Source of the DNA: Pseudomonas viridiflava
GTDB taxonomy: Bacteria > Pseudomonadota > Gammaproteobacteria > Pseudomonadales > Pseudomonadaceae
Length of the DNA stretch: 64,000 bases
Assembly (NCBI RefSeq): GCF_900582625.1
Contig: NZ_UTIQ01000072.1
Span: 62,001-126,000 of the forward strand
Reading direction: 5' to 3'
Shown one piece after another: positions 1 to 9,145 of the stretch. Made by a program: the position numbers and the translations under genes. The notes below the pieces were generated by a model. The model searched no databases and was not told the DNA's origin. It worked only from the letters and a program-made list of their open reading frames with translations. The first letter of the stretch is position 1, and every line of letters begins with the position of its first letter.

Positions 1-3000
1 GCAGCTTCCCCCTCGCCTTGGTTCAACGCCAATCGCAGCTGCGCGGTGAAATCTTTTTGGCTGCTGGCAAATTTCAGCAGCAGGCGCTGATACAGCTCCG
101 GCTTGCCCAGCACCCGGCGCAAGCCGCTGGCCAAGTCCACGCCCGGCAGTTGCCAGGTTGGCGGTGCTGATGGGCGCGTACGTTCAGCGCCCGGCGCGGC
201 GACCCGCAGCCAGTGCGCGAGGGTGCGCCAGAGTTGGTCGGGGTCCAGCGGTTTGCCGAGGTGGTCGTCCATGCCCGCCTCCAAACAACGCTCGCGGTCG
301 GCGGGCATGGCGTTGGCGGTCATGGCAATAATCGGCAACTGGGCGAATTGCGCTTCGGCGCGCACACGGCGGGTGGCGGAGAGGCCATCGAGCACGGGCA
401 TTTGCATGTCCATCAGCACCGCGTCGAAATAGCCTTCGCCTTTGCTCAGCAACATCTCCACGGCCTGCGCGCCGTTCTCGGCCTGTTCGATCTGCAAGCC
501 GCTTTCTTCCAGCAGGCCGCAGGCCACTTCGCGGTTCAGCTCGTTGTCTTCCACCAGCAGCACCCGTTTGCCGGCCAGATTGGGCAAGGCGCCGCCACTG
601 GGAGACGGCGCCACGCCCGCCGGACTAGAAGCGTGATGACTGGCCAAGGTGCTGACCACCGCGTCGAGCAGCACAGACGGGTTGAGCGGTTTCAGCAGCA
701 CGTCATCGACACCCACGGACCGGGCCTCTTGCAGCACCTCTTCGCGGCCGTGGGCGGTCACCATTAATAGACGCGGCTGGGCCTGCAAACCGATCTGCCG
801 CAATTGACGGGCGGTTTCGATGCCGTCCATGTCGGGCATCTGCCAGTCGAGCAGCACCAGGTCGAAGGGTCGGCGCTGGTCGGCCAATTGCACCTGGCGC
901 AGGGCGGCGCCGCCCGAAACGGCGGTTTCCACCCGAAAGCGCATGCCCACCAACATGTCGTGCAGCACGCGGCGGGCGCTGTCGTTGTCGTCCACCACCA
1001 ACACGCGGCGCCCGCGCAAGCTGGGCTGCGCCTGCAACACTTGCTGCTTCTGCGCAGAAATGCCCAACGGCAGCCGGCACCAGAACAGGCTGCCGCGCCC
1101 GGCCTGGCTTTGCACGCCCACGCGCCCGCCCATGGCCTCGGCCAGCCGTTTGCAAATCGCCAGGCCCAACCCGGTGCCGCCGTATTTGCGCGTGGTGGAG
1201 CTGTCGGCCTGCTGGAACGATTCGAACAATCGCTCGAGCTGTTCGTGGGTGATGCCAATGCCGGTATCGCGCACCGCGAAATACACCTGCACCTGATCGG
1301 CGTCCTGTTGCTCGGCGCGAATAAGCAGCTCGATCTCCCCGCGCTCGGTGAATTTCACTGCGTTGTTGGCATAGTTGATCAATATCTGACCAATGCGCAG
1401 CGGATCGCCCACCAATTGCAGCGGCAGCTTGGGGTCGAGGTTGAAGACCAGCTCCAGGTGCTTGCCCGCGACTTTCTCGCCAATCAGGTTGGCGACGTTT
1501 TCCAGCACCTGCTGCAGGTTGAAGTCGATGTGCTCGATGCCCAGCTTGCCGGCTTCGATTTTCGAGAAGTCGAGAATGTCGTTGATCACCCCGAGCAGGT
1601 GCCCGCTGGCTTGCTGAATCTTGTCGATGTAACTGCGTTGGCGTGGCGCCAGTTCGGTTTTCTGCACCAGGTGCGCCATGCCGATGATGGCGTTCATGGG
1701 CGTACGAATTTCGTGGCTCATGTTGGCGAGAAAATCCGACTTCAGCCGCGCCGCTTCTTCGGCCAGTTCCTTGGCATCGGCCATGGCCGCTTCGGCTTGT
1801 TTGCGTGCGGTGATGTCGCGGCTTACACCAACCAGGCCCAGGGGCACGCCCCGGTCGTCGCGAAAAATGGTGCGCAGGGTATCGAACACCACCCAGTGGC
1901 CATCGGGGTAACGCACCCGCCCTTCGCTTTCATAGGTGCCGTCGCGGGTCAGCGCCGTGTAGTCGTGCTCCTCGCGTTTGGACGCCCATTCGACGTTGAG
2001 CAATTCATGGTCGCGCTTGCCCAGCACTTGCTCGCTGCTTTGCCCGAACAGATCGGCGCAGGCCTGGTTGATGCCCAGATAGCGGCCCTGAATGTCTTTG
2101 AACCAGATCGGATCGGGAATGGCATTGATGATCGCCAGCAAGGTACTGCGCTGGCGCACCACCTCCGCCTCGGCCAGTTGGCGCTGGCGAATCTGCGTGC
2201 GCAGGTGGCGGTTCCACAGCACCACAACCACGAGCGCCACCAATACGCCGAGCAGGTAAGGCCAACCCACCGCAAACAGCCCCTGCCAGCTGAAGGCAGT
2301 CAGAGGCGGCAGCCAGCGATCGAGAATCTGGTCGTGCTCCTCGCGCTCGAGGCTGTCGAGGGCTTTGTCCAGCACACCGACCAGCTGCGGCCAGTCCCGG
2401 CGCACGGCAAAGTGCAACTCGCTGCGCAGCAGGCCCGACTCACCGCGCAGCTCAAGGTTGGCCAGGCTGAGTTTGCGGATCAGGTAACTGGCCACAATCA
2501 TGTTGCCAACATAGGCATCGGCGCCGCCGGACGACACGGTTCGCAGCGCCTCCTCAGCGCTGCCCACTTCAATAACCTGCGCCAGCGGCACGGCCGCGCG
2601 CAGCAGGCTTTCGGTGACGTAGCCCCGTTCTATGGCGACGCGCTTGCCGGCGAGGTCTTGTGTATTACGAATGGGGGATTCGTGACGGGTGAATATCAGG
2701 CTGTTGCTGGTCAGGTAGGAGTCGGTGAAGGCCATGCGGCCCTCACGCTCAGGCGTCTGCGCCACCGAGGGGAGCATGTCGACCTGGCCAGAACCCAGCG
2801 CCGCGAGGGTGGCGTTCCAATCGTCGAACTGCACCGTTTCGAAACGAATGCCCAGACGCTGGCCGAGCAAGGCCAGGTAATCGCCGGAAATGCCCGTGTG
2901 CTGGCCTTGTGCGCCCATGACATCGAACGGCTCCCAGCCACCGCGCTGCAAGCCAACGCGTACCACCGGATGCGCCTGCACCCACGCGCGCTCCTCGCTG

Positions 3001-3083
3001 TTGAGCTGCAACGGCGCGGCCCACGCCTGAACACCGCACAGCGCGACCAGCAGGCCGACCAGCCATGCCTTGCAACCACCCAT
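1..3083 (-). CDS. Hybrid sensor histidine kinase, BvgS/EvgS-like (3' end outside window)
   Basis: Membrane two-component phosphorelay protein. After an N-terminal signal peptide there is a periplasmic solute-binding (SBP_bac_3-like) domain to about residue 260, a membrane segment at about 268-290, and a PAS domain at about 305-425. The HisKA motif [10 protein letters not shown] has its phosphoacceptor at His457. The ATPase domain shows NYANNAVKF (about 567), DTGIG (about 607) and GTGLGL (about 636). Two receiver domains follow with Asp746 and Asp892. The start of an Hpt-like domain is visible before the window edge. The frame is open from the ATG at 3083 to base 1. The architecture suggests sensing a small periplasmic ligand; ligand and partner regulator are unknown because the downstream gene is not in view. 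Confidence 0.93.
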   Translation of the reverse strand, partial: MGGCKAWLVGLLVALCGVQAWAAPLQLNSEERAWVQAHPVVRVGLQRGGWEPFDVMGAQGQHTGISGDYLALLGQRLGIRFETVQFDDWNATLAALGSGQVDMLPSVAQTPEREGRMAFTDSYLTSNSLIFTRHESPIRNTQDLAGKRVAIERGYVTESLLRAAVPLAQVIEVGSAEEALRTVSSGGADAYVGNMIVASYLIRKLSLANLELRGESGLLRSELHFAVRRDWPQLVGVLDKALDSLEREEHDQILDRWLPPLTAFSWQGLFAVGWPYLLGVLVALVVVVLWNRHLRTQIRQRQLAEAEVVRQRSTLLAIINAIPDPIWFKDIQGRYLGINQACADLFGQSSEQVLGKRDHELLNVEWASKREEHDYTALTRDGTYESEGRVRYPDGHWVVFDTLRTIFRDDRGVPLGLVGVSRDITARKQAEAAMADAKELAEEAARLKSDFLANMSHEIRTPMNAIIGMAHLVQKTELAPRQRSYIDKIQQASGHLLGVINDILDFSKIEAGKLGIEHIDFNLQQVLENVANLIGEKVAGKHLELVFNLDPKLPLQLVGDPLRIGQILINYANNAVKFTERGEIELLIRAEQQDADQVQVYFAVRDTGIGITHEQLERLFESFQQADSSTTRKYGGTGLGLAICKRLAEAMGGRVGVQSQAGRGSLFWCRLPLGISAQKQQVLQAQPSLRGRRVLVVDDNDSARRVLHDMLVGMRFRVETAVSGGAALRQVQLADQRRPFDLVLLDWQMPDMDGIETARQLRQIGLQAQPRLLMVTAHGREEVLQEARSVGVDDVLLKPLNPSVLLDAVVSTLASHHASSPAGVAPSPSGGALPNLAGKRVLLVEDNELNREVACGLLEESGLQIEQAENGAQAVEMLLSKGEGYFDAVLMDMQMPVLDGLSATRRVRAEAQFAQLPIIAMTANAMPADRERCLEAGMDDHLGKPLDPDQLWRTLAHWLRVAAPGAERTRPSAPPTWQLPGVDLASGLRRVLGKPELYQRLLLKFASSQKDFTAQLRLALNQGEGEA

Positions 3084-3138
3084 ACTGCCTCCATTGCGTG
3101 ATCTTGCTCAGCTAGCTTAGTCAGCCACGGCGTGGGCG

Positions 3139-4026
3139 CTACTGCTTGGCGGGCCCGCGCCGCCACTGCGGCAGACCGATCAACACCACCGCGCTGATGA
3201 TCACCAGCATGGCCAGCCATTCCTCGATGCCGATCTGCTCATTGGCAAACCAGATACCCAACAACACCGCGACCACCGGGTTGACGTAGGCATAACTGGT
3301 GGCGGCGGCCGGGCGCACGTGTTTAAGCAGGTACACGTACGAGCTGAACGCGATAATCGAGCCGAAGAAAATCAGATACAGCAGCGCGCCCCAGCCAGCG
3401 GCGCTGGGCAGTTGCGTCATGCGCTCGCCGCTGAGCACGCTGCCCACCAACATCACCGCGCCGCCGCCAAGCATCTCCGTCGCGCTGGCCATGGGACCGT
3501 TCGGCAGCGGTAAGGTTTTGCCCCACACCGACCCGAACGCCCAACTGGCGGCGGCAAACAGAATCAAGGCCGCACCGGCCGGGCTGGCCTGCAAGTTGGA
3601 ACCGAGATTGAGCAGCGCGATGCCGGTCATGCCGAGCGCGATGCCGGCCCACTCAAGCTTCGAATTGCGGTGCCCGAACCAGCGATTGAACACCAGCGTG
3701 AACAACGGCACGGTCGCCACCGCCAACGCCGCCACACCGGACGCCACGCCGGCATGTTCCGCCAACGTGACTCCGCCGTTGCCCAACGCCAACAACAACG
3801 TGCCCACCAACGCCGCCGCCCGCCACTCCCGCCAGGTCGGCGCCGGCGTACCGCGCCAGCGCAGCCAGGCATACATCAACCCGCCGGCAATCAGAAAACG
3901 CACCGCCGCCATTAACAGAGGCGGCCAGGTTTCTACGCCGATGCGGATGACCAAGTACGTGGAACCCCAAATGACATAGAGCGCAGCGAAGGCGGCGATG
4001 AGTAACAGCGGGAAACGCGAGTGCAT
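3139..4026 (-). CDS. yedA: Drug/metabolite exporter, EamA family, YedA-like
   Basis: Inner-membrane transporter of the DMT superfamily with about ten hydrophobic segments in two EamA halves. Residues such as YVIWGSTYLVIRIGVE, AEHAGVASGVAALAVATVP and TSYAYVNPVVAVLLG match E. coli YedA closely as I recall it. The frame is open further upstream, but that part translates into repeat DNA, so I take the ATG at 4026, which gives 295 aa, the usual family length. The substrate is not known from sequence. It is a single gene; its stop lies 55 bp from the start of the sensor kinase. Confidence 0.85.
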   Translation of the reverse strand: MHSRFPLLLIAAFAALYVIWGSTYLVIRIGVETWPPLLMAAVRFLIAGGLMYAWLRWRGTPAPTWREWRAAALVGTLLLALGNGGVTLAEHAGVASGVAALAVATVPLFTLVFNRWFGHRNSKLEWAGIALGMTGIALLNLGSNLQASPAGAALILFAAASWAFGSVWGKTLPLPNGPMASATEMLGGGAVMLVGSVLSGERMTQLPSAAGWGALLYLIFFGSIIAFSSYVYLLKHVRPAAATSYAYVNPVVAVLLGIWFANEQIGIEEWLAMLVIISAVVLIGLPQWRRGPAKQ

Positions 4027-4141
4027 GGGAAGGCTCGGCGGGCGGCAGGCAAGAGAGGGAGTGTAGAAGCGCGGGCGGTGGGACGAATAGAGACAGTGGG
4101 GGGTGGGATTGGGGATACAGCGGTGGATTGTGGCCGAACGG

Positions 4142-4219
4142 AGACCGCGTTGGGGCTTGCCCTCACCCCTAGCCCCTCTCCCGCAGGCGGGAGAGGGGAA
4201 TTTAATCCCGGTCTGGCTT
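4142..4219 (+). repeat. Direct repeat unit, copy 1 (about 78 bp) with internal hairpin
   Basis: This segment and 4351-4428 are near-identical direct copies beginning AGACCGCGTTGGGGCTTGCC. Both contain a GC-rich hairpin CTCTCCCGC..GCGGGAGAG. The two copies flank a long palindrome at 4260-4340. It resembles dispersed intergenic repeats of Pseudomonas. Confidence 0.75.
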
Positions 4220-4259
4220 GGTAGCTTGATTTGGCAGGAAATTCGGCTCGGTTGCGGCC

Positions 4260-4340
4260 GTAGGAGCCAGCTTGCTGGCGAATCCTGAAAAAGCAGGTAG
4301 AGCCGAGGTTTGCAGGGTTCGCCAGCAAGCTGGCTCCTAC
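4260..4340. repeat. Long imperfect palindrome (REP pair), family 1
   Basis: The left arm GTAGGAGCCAGCTTGCTGG (from 4260) is complementary to CCAGCAAGCTGGCTCCTAC (ending 4340), with a roughly 35-bp loop. The same element recurs at 18363-18434 and 53710-53788, with a half copy at 48740-48766. Confidence 0.85.
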
Positions 4341-4350
4341 AAGAAGACAA

Positions 4351-4428
4351 AGACCGCGTTGGGGCTTGCCCTCTCCCCTAGCCCCTCTCCCGCGGGCGGG
4401 AGAGGGGAACTCAATCGCGGTCTGGCTC
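4351..4428 (+). repeat. Direct repeat unit, copy 2 (about 78 bp)
   Basis: Second copy of the unit at 4142-4219, differing at a handful of bases. It includes the same CTCTCCCGC..GCGGGAGAG hairpin. No gene is supported in the 4027-4760 spacer; it is filled by these repeats, the palindrome and the dispersed repeat at 4467-4741. Confidence 0.75.
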
Positions 4429-4466
4429 GGGATTTTGATCTGGCTTGTGATCGTGATCTGGCTTGT

Positions 4467-4741
4467 GATCTACCCGCCCCGTTTATCGCAGGCCGAGTGG
4501 AGTCGACGTGGAGGGGGTTGAGCGGCTGGGAGCCGCGAAAGGCGTGTCGGGCCAAGGATGGCCCGTCTCGCCGTGCCCCCGGAGTGGCGACGGAACGAGG
4601 GGAGTCGGAGCGCAGCGGAGACCCAAGGTAGGGGCAGACTTTTTGGTTTCTTTTGTGTGGTCCAGCATTCCGGCGACTGACAAAAGAAACTCGCGCGTAA
4701 GGCGCGAAACAAAACGTTCAGCACACGCGGTGATGAATACC
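4467..4741 (+). repeat. Dispersed intergenic repeat, copy A (about 275 bp)
   Basis: About 275 bp that recurs in the same orientation at 50487-50761 with high identity. Both begin near GATCTACCC..CGTTTATCGCAGG and end with CACGCGGTGATGAATAC. Short open frames on both strands exist in each copy but have no convincing ribosome binding site. The end of the repeat abuts the stop of the DUF1820 gene at 4761. Confidence 0.8.
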
Positions 4742-4760
4742 ACCGCAAAACCGGAACCCC

Positions 4761-5087
4761 TTACTTATCCGGCATAGGCATCGGAAACGGCATCACATTC
4801 CCCGCCCCCGGCCGTGCCTCGCTGATCTTCGGCGTGCCCAAACGCTCCACCTCATCAATCCGCACAATCGCATGCATCGGCACAAAACTGCGCACAACCC
4901 CCTCGAACTGCGCCTTTAGCTTCTCCTCACTGGGATCAACCACCACCTGCGTGCGTTCACCAAAAACGAATTCCTCCACCTCCAGAAATCCCCACAGATC
5001 GCTCTGGTAAATCTGCTTGGCGTACATCTCGAACACCTGGCCTTGGTTGAGGAAGATCACCTTATAGATAGGTTCACGCTTGCTCAT
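4761..5087 (-). CDS. DUF1820 family protein
   Basis: A 108-aa soluble protein, beginning [18 protein letters not shown], recognised as the DUF1820 family that sits upstream of and divergent from miaB in Pseudomonas. No catalytic motif is apparent. The C-terminal tail is rich in Met and Pro. The divergent miaB start is 142 bp away, so both promoters must lie in 5088-5229. Function is unknown. Confidence 0.85.
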   Translation of the reverse strand: MSKREPIYKVIFLNQGQVFEMYAKQIYQSDLWGFLEVEEFVFGERTQVVVDPSEEKLKAQFEGVVRSFVPMHAIVRIDEVERLGTPKISEARPGAGNVMPFPMPMPDK

Positions 5088-5229
5088 GGGAGGGAGAAAA
5101 ACCGGGGGAAATTTTGGGGGGCGCGATCATAGCATAGGCTCCCGTCAGGCAATGCTAGGCCGCAGCCATCGGCGTCCCTATAATGCGCGGTTCGTTTTAC
5201 ACCCCATCTCGTTGAGATCCGGAACGCGC

Positions 5230-6597
5230 ATGAGCAAGAAGCTGTATATCGAAACCCACGGTTGCCAAATGAACGAGTACGACAGCTCGCGCATGATCGA
5301 CCTGCTGGGCGAACATCAGGCCCTGGAAGTGACCGCCCGCGCTGAAGACGCCGATGTCATCCTGCTCAATACCTGCTCCATCCGCGAGCGCGCTCAAGAC
5401 CGGGTGTATTCGCAATTGGGCCGCTGGCGAGAGCTAAAGCTGGCCAAGCCGGACATGGTAATCGCCGTTGGCGGTTGCGTGGCCAGTCAGGAAGGCGCGG
5501 CCATTCGCGACCGCGCGCCCTATGTGGATGTGGTGTTCGGCCCGCAGACGCTGCACCGCTTGCCGGAAATGATCGACGCCGCGCGCGTCACCCGCCTGCC
5601 GCAGGTGGATGTCAGCTTTCCCGAAATCGAAAAATTCGACCGCCTGCCCGAGCCACGCATCGACGGGCCCAGCGCCTTCGTGTCGATCATGGAAGGCTGC
5701 AGCAAGTACTGCACGTTCTGCGTGGTGCCTTACACCCGTGGCGAAGAAGTCAGCCGGCCGTTCGATGATGTGCTGGCCGAGGTGATTCACCTGGCCGAGC
5801 ACGGCGTGCGTGAAGTCACGCTGCTGGGGCAAAACGTTAACGGTTTCCGTGGCGTTACCCACGACGGCCGCACCGCAGATTTAGCCGAGCTGATCCGCGT
5901 GGTCGCCGCCATCGATGGCATCGACCGCATTCGCTACACCACCTCGCACCCGCTGGAGTTTTCCGACAGCCTGATCCGCGCCCACGCCGAAGTGCCGGAA
6001 TTGGTGAAGCACCTGCACCTGCCCGTGCAGGCCGGCTCGGACCGCATTCTGGCGGCGATGAAGCGCAACCACACAGTGCTGGAGTACAAGTCGAAAATCC
6101 GCAAGCTGAAAGCGGCGGTGCCGGATATCAGCATCACCTCGGACTTTATCGTCGGCTTCCCCGGCGAAACCGAAAAAGACTTCGAGAACACCATGCAGTT
6201 GGTGGCCGACGTTGGTTTCGACTTCTCTTATTCCTTCGTTTATAGCGCGCGTCCCGGCACGCCAGCGGCGGATTTGCCCGACGATATTCCGGCGGAAACC
6301 AACCGCGAACGCCTGGCCCGCTTGCAGCATCGGCTTGATCAGCAAGGCTTTGAAATCAGCCGCAAGATGGTCGGCAGCATTCAGCGCGTGCTGGTCAATG
6401 ACTTCTCCAAGCGCGACCCGGGGCAGCTCACCGGACGCACCGAGAACAACCGTATCGTTAACTTCCGCTGCGATAATCCGCGCCTGATCGGGCAATTCGC
6501 CGACGTACGGATCGACGAGGCCAGACCTCACTCCTTGCGCGGCAGCCTGGTCGTGGAAAACGATGCACAAACGGCAGCTGTGGCCGAGTGCCACTAA
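5230..6597 (+). CDS. miaB: tRNA-2-methylthio-N6-dimethylallyladenosine synthase MiaB
   Basis: Radical-SAM methylthiotransferase that converts i6A37 to ms2i6A37 in tRNAs reading UNN codons. Three N-terminal cysteines of the UPF0004 domain are at Cys12, Cys49 and Cys83. The radical-SAM motif CSKYCTFC gives Cys157, Cys161 and Cys164. A TRAM domain closes the protein at about 380-445. The ATG at 5230 gives 455 aa; the longer open frame upstream is not supported by similarity. It is the first gene of the miaB-phoH-ybeY-corC-lnt run. Confidence 0.97.
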   Translation: MSKKLYIETHGCQMNEYDSSRMIDLLGEHQALEVTARAEDADVILLNTCSIRERAQDRVYSQLGRWRELKLAKPDMVIAVGGCVASQEGAAIRDRAPYVDVVFGPQTLHRLPEMIDAARVTRLPQVDVSFPEIEKFDRLPEPRIDGPSAFVSIMEGCSKYCTFCVVPYTRGEEVSRPFDDVLAEVIHLAEHGVREVTLLGQNVNGFRGVTHDGRTADLAELIRVVAAIDGIDRIRYTTSHPLEFSDSLIRAHAEVPELVKHLHLPVQAGSDRILAAMKRNHTVLEYKSKIRKLKAAVPDISITSDFIVGFPGETEKDFENTMQLVADVGFDFSYSFVYSARPGTPAADLPDDIPAETNRERLARLQHRLDQQGFEISRKMVGSIQRVLVNDFSKRDPGQLTGRTENNRIVNFRCDNPRLIGQFADVRIDEARPHSLRGSLVVENDAQTAAVAECH

Positions 6598-6604
6598 CGG
6601 CGCA

Positions 6605-6632
6605 GATGCCCGAGCTTTCCCACTCGGGCATC
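6605..6632. promoter_or_regulatory. Perfect hairpin between miaB and phoH
   Basis: A 10-bp perfect stem, GATGCCCGAG/CTCGGGCATC, with an 8-base loop begins 8 bp after the miaB stop. No T-tract follows, so it is more likely an RNA-processing or stability element than a terminator. Confidence 0.5.
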
Positions 6633-6684
6633 CGGAGTTATCCTGCGGTTCTTCTTACTTGCCGAGTGGCGGCTACACACGACC

Positions 6685-7710
6685 TTGAACGCACCCATAG
6701 AACCGCATCGTTTTATCCTCGAACCCTTTGAAGCGCGCCGCTTCGCCAATCTGTGCGGGCAATTCGACGAGCACTTACGCTTGATCGAACAGCGCCTCGC
6801 TATCGAAATCCGCAACCGCGGAAACCAGTTCGAATTGGTGGGTCCACCCGAAACCACCCAGGCCGCCGAGCAACTGTTGCGCCGCCTGTACCGCGAAACC
6901 AACGCCACCCAACTGTCGCCGGACATCGTCCATCTGTTCCTGCAGGAATCTGCGGTTGAGCAATTGGCTGCCAGCAGCACAGTAGAAGCGAACGTGGCGC
7001 TGCGCACCCGCAAGGGCATGATTCGCCCGCGCGGTTTGAATCAGCAGCGCTACGTTAAATCGATCCTCGATCACGACATCAACTTCGGCATCGGCCCAGC
7101 CGGTACGGGTAAAACCTACCTGGCCGTGGCGTGCGCCGTGGATGCGCTGGAGCGTGAACAAATCCGCCGGATTCTGCTGGTGCGTCCAGCGGTGGAAGCG
7201 GGCGAGAAATTGGGCTTTTTGCCCGGCGACCTGTCGCAGAAAATCGACCCGTATCTGCGCCCGTTGTACGACGCGCTGTACGAAATGCTCGGCTTTGAAC
7301 AAGTGGCCAAGCTCATCGAGAAACAGGTGATTGAAGTTGCGCCGCTGGCTTATATGCGCGGCCGCACGCTGAATAACAGCTTCATCATTCTCGACGAAAG
7401 CCAGAACACCACGCTGGAACAGATGAAAATGTTCCTCACGCGGATCGGATTTGGCTCTACGGCGGTAATCACCGGCGACATCACCCAGGTCGACCTGCCG
7501 CGCGGCACCAAGTCGGGCCTGACCCACGTGATCGACGTGCTGAAGGATGTGCCTGGTATTTCCTTCACCCATTTCCTGTCCAAAGACGTGGTTCGCCACC
7601 CGCTGGTGCAGCGCATCGTCGAGGCGTACGAAGCCTTCGAAACCGCTGCCGAACGCAAAAGCGCCGACAGCAAAAAAGCAGCCTCCGAGGCAGACCGCGG
7701 CGATGCTTGA
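6685..7710 (+). CDS. ybeZ: PhoH-like ATPase (YbeZ)
   Basis: Cytoplasmic P-loop ATPase of the PhoH family, linked in bacteria to YbeY and rRNA/RNA metabolism. Walker A is GPAGTGKT at residues 137-144 and Walker B is FIILDESQN at 233-241. An N-terminal KH-like region precedes the ATPase domain. The start is a TTG at 6685, giving the usual N-terminus [13 protein letters not shown] and 341 aa. The last 8 bases overlap the start of ybeY, suggesting translational coupling. Confidence 0.93.
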   Translation: MNAPIEPHRFILEPFEARRFANLCGQFDEHLRLIEQRLAIEIRNRGNQFELVGPPETTQAAEQLLRRLYRETNATQLSPDIVHLFLQESAVEQLAASSTVEANVALRTRKGMIRPRGLNQQRYVKSILDHDINFGIGPAGTGKTYLAVACAVDALEREQIRRILLVRPAVEAGEKLGFLPGDLSQKIDPYLRPLYDALYEMLGFEQVAKLIEKQVIEVAPLAYMRGRTLNNSFIILDESQNTTLEQMKMFLTRIGFGSTAVITGDITQVDLPRGTKSGLTHVIDVLKDVPGISFTHFLSKDVVRHPLVQRIVEAYEAFETAAERKSADSKKAASEADRGDA

Positions 7711-8158
7711 GCTTGATCTGCAGAACGCCAGCAGTGCCGCCAGCCCCACCGAAGCCCAGTTCCGCCAATGGTGTGAACTGGCGCTGCGCCAACGCACGGC
7801 AGACTCGGAACTGACCATTCGCCTGGTCGACGAAGCCGAAGCGCGCGAACTCAACCACACCTACCGGCAGAAAGACTACGCCACCAACGTGCTGTCTTTC
7901 CCCGCCGACGTGCCCGATGAACTGCTCGACATTCCCCTGCTCGGCGATCTGGTGATCTGCGTGCAGGTGGTCGACCGTGAGGCCGCCGAACAGGGCAAAA
8001 GCCTGGAAGCGCACTGGGCGCATCTGGTAATTCACGGCTGCTTGCATTTATTAGGCTACGACCATATCGACGAGGAAGAAGCCGTCGAGATGGAAACCTT
8101 GGAACAACAATTGCTCGCTGAACTGGGTCACCCGGACCCATACGCCAGCGACGAATAG
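7703..8158 (+). CDS. ybeY: Endoribonuclease YbeY (rRNA maturation factor)
   Basis: Metal-dependent single-strand endoribonuclease involved in 16S rRNA 3'-end maturation and late 70S quality control. The family motif [11 protein letters not shown] is present, with metal ligands His111, His115 and His121. The ATG at 7703 yields 151 aa; the longer upstream frame lies inside phoH and is not expected to be used. It overlaps the PhoH-like gene by 8 bp, and corC follows after about 40 bp. Confidence 0.95.
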   Translation: MLELDLQNASSAASPTEAQFRQWCELALRQRTADSELTIRLVDEAEARELNHTYRQKDYATNVLSFPADVPDELLDIPLLGDLVICVQVVDREAAEQGKSLEAHWAHLVIHGCLHLLGYDHIDEEEAVEMETLEQQLLAELGHPDPYASDE

Positions 8159-8199
8159 CCTGATTCACAGGCACCAGAACGGAACACTGAGTACACAGC

Positions 8200-9039
8200 A
8201 TGAGCGAAGACCGATCGAGCAACGGGCAAAAATCCTGGTTAGGCAAACTCACCCAGGCTTTTGCCCATGAGCCGAAAAACCGCCAGGAGCTGCTGGAGCT
8301 GCTGCGCGACGCCCATCAGAACAAACTCCTCGACAGCGAAGCGCTGGCCATTGTTGAAGGCGCCATTCAGGTGGCCGACCTGCAAGTGCGCGACATCATG
8401 GTGCCGCGTTCGCAAATGGTCAGCATCAAAGCTGGCCTGACGCCGAAAGAGCTGATTCCGGCGATCATTGAATCCGCCCACTCGCGCTACCCCGTCGTCG
8501 GCGAAAGCCTGGACGACGTGATCGGCGTGCTGCTGGCCAAAGACCTGTTGCCGCTGGTGCTGCAGGACGAAAGCCAGCCGTTCAACATCAAAGACATGCT
8601 GCGCCCGGCTACCTTCGTGCCGGAATCCAAGCGCCTCAACGTGCTGCTGCGCGAATTCCGCGCCAACCATAACCACATGGCCATCGTCATCGACGAATAC
8701 GGCGGCGTGGCGGGGTTGGTGACCATTGAAGACGTGCTGGAGCAGATCGTTGGCGACATCGAAGACGAGCACGACGTCGAAGAAGACAGCTACATCAAGC
8801 CGCTGCCCAGCGGCGATTTCCTGATCAAGGCGCTGACGCCCATCGACGCCTTCAACGAGTCGTTCGACAGCGAATTCACCGACGACGAGTTCCACACCGT
8901 CGGCGGCCTGGTCATGAGCGCCTTCGGTCATCTGCCCAAACGCAACGAAATTGCCGAAATCGGCGACTTCCGTTTCCGCGTACTGAGCGCCGATAGCCGC
9001 CGCATCCACCTGCTGCGACTGACCCGAATCGACCGTTAA
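8200..9039 (+). CDS. corC: CBS-pair protein CorC/YbeX
   Basis: A 279-aa cytoplasmic protein with two CBS domains (about 67-190) and a C-terminal CorC_HlyC transporter-associated domain (about 205-279). The family is linked to magnesium/cobalt efflux, and YbeX also to ribosome metabolism. No membrane DUF21 domain is present, as expected for the CorC/YbeX subgroup. It lies between ybeY and lnt. Confidence 0.93.
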   Translation: MSEDRSSNGQKSWLGKLTQAFAHEPKNRQELLELLRDAHQNKLLDSEALAIVEGAIQVADLQVRDIMVPRSQMVSIKAGLTPKELIPAIIESAHSRYPVVGESLDDVIGVLLAKDLLPLVLQDESQPFNIKDMLRPATFVPESKRLNVLLREFRANHNHMAIVIDEYGGVAGLVTIEDVLEQIVGDIEDEHDVEEDSYIKPLPSGDFLIKALTPIDAFNESFDSEFTDDEFHTVGGLVMSAFGHLPKRNEIAEIGDFRFRVLSADSRRIHLLRLTRIDR

Positions 9040-9078
9040 GAAATAATCCACGCACCCACCCAATCGAGCGCGACGCAG

Positions 9079-9107
9079 GTTGGGTTGAGCCGCAGGCGAA
9101 GCCCAAC
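9079..9107. repeat. Short palindromic repeat before lnt
   Basis: Inverted arms GTTGGGTT and AAGCCCAAC enclose about 12 bases. It resembles the GCGTTGGGCTTCGC-type repeats of Pseudomonas intergenic DNA. It lies in the 106-bp corC-lnt gap and could form an RNA hairpin within the operon. Confidence 0.5.
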
Positions 9108-9145
9108 GCTGTGCCCCCCCATACCGAGCTACGAACAGGAAAACA

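Noticed and set aside
804..3101. 765-codon frame opposite the sensor kinase
   Set aside because: The minus strand encodes a complete set of kinase motifs in one frame; the plus-strand frame has none.
4508..4777. Small frames in dispersed repeat copy A as genes
   Set aside because: No good ribosome binding site, frames on both strands, and the same DNA recurs at 50487 with altered frames. Better treated as a non-coding repeat.
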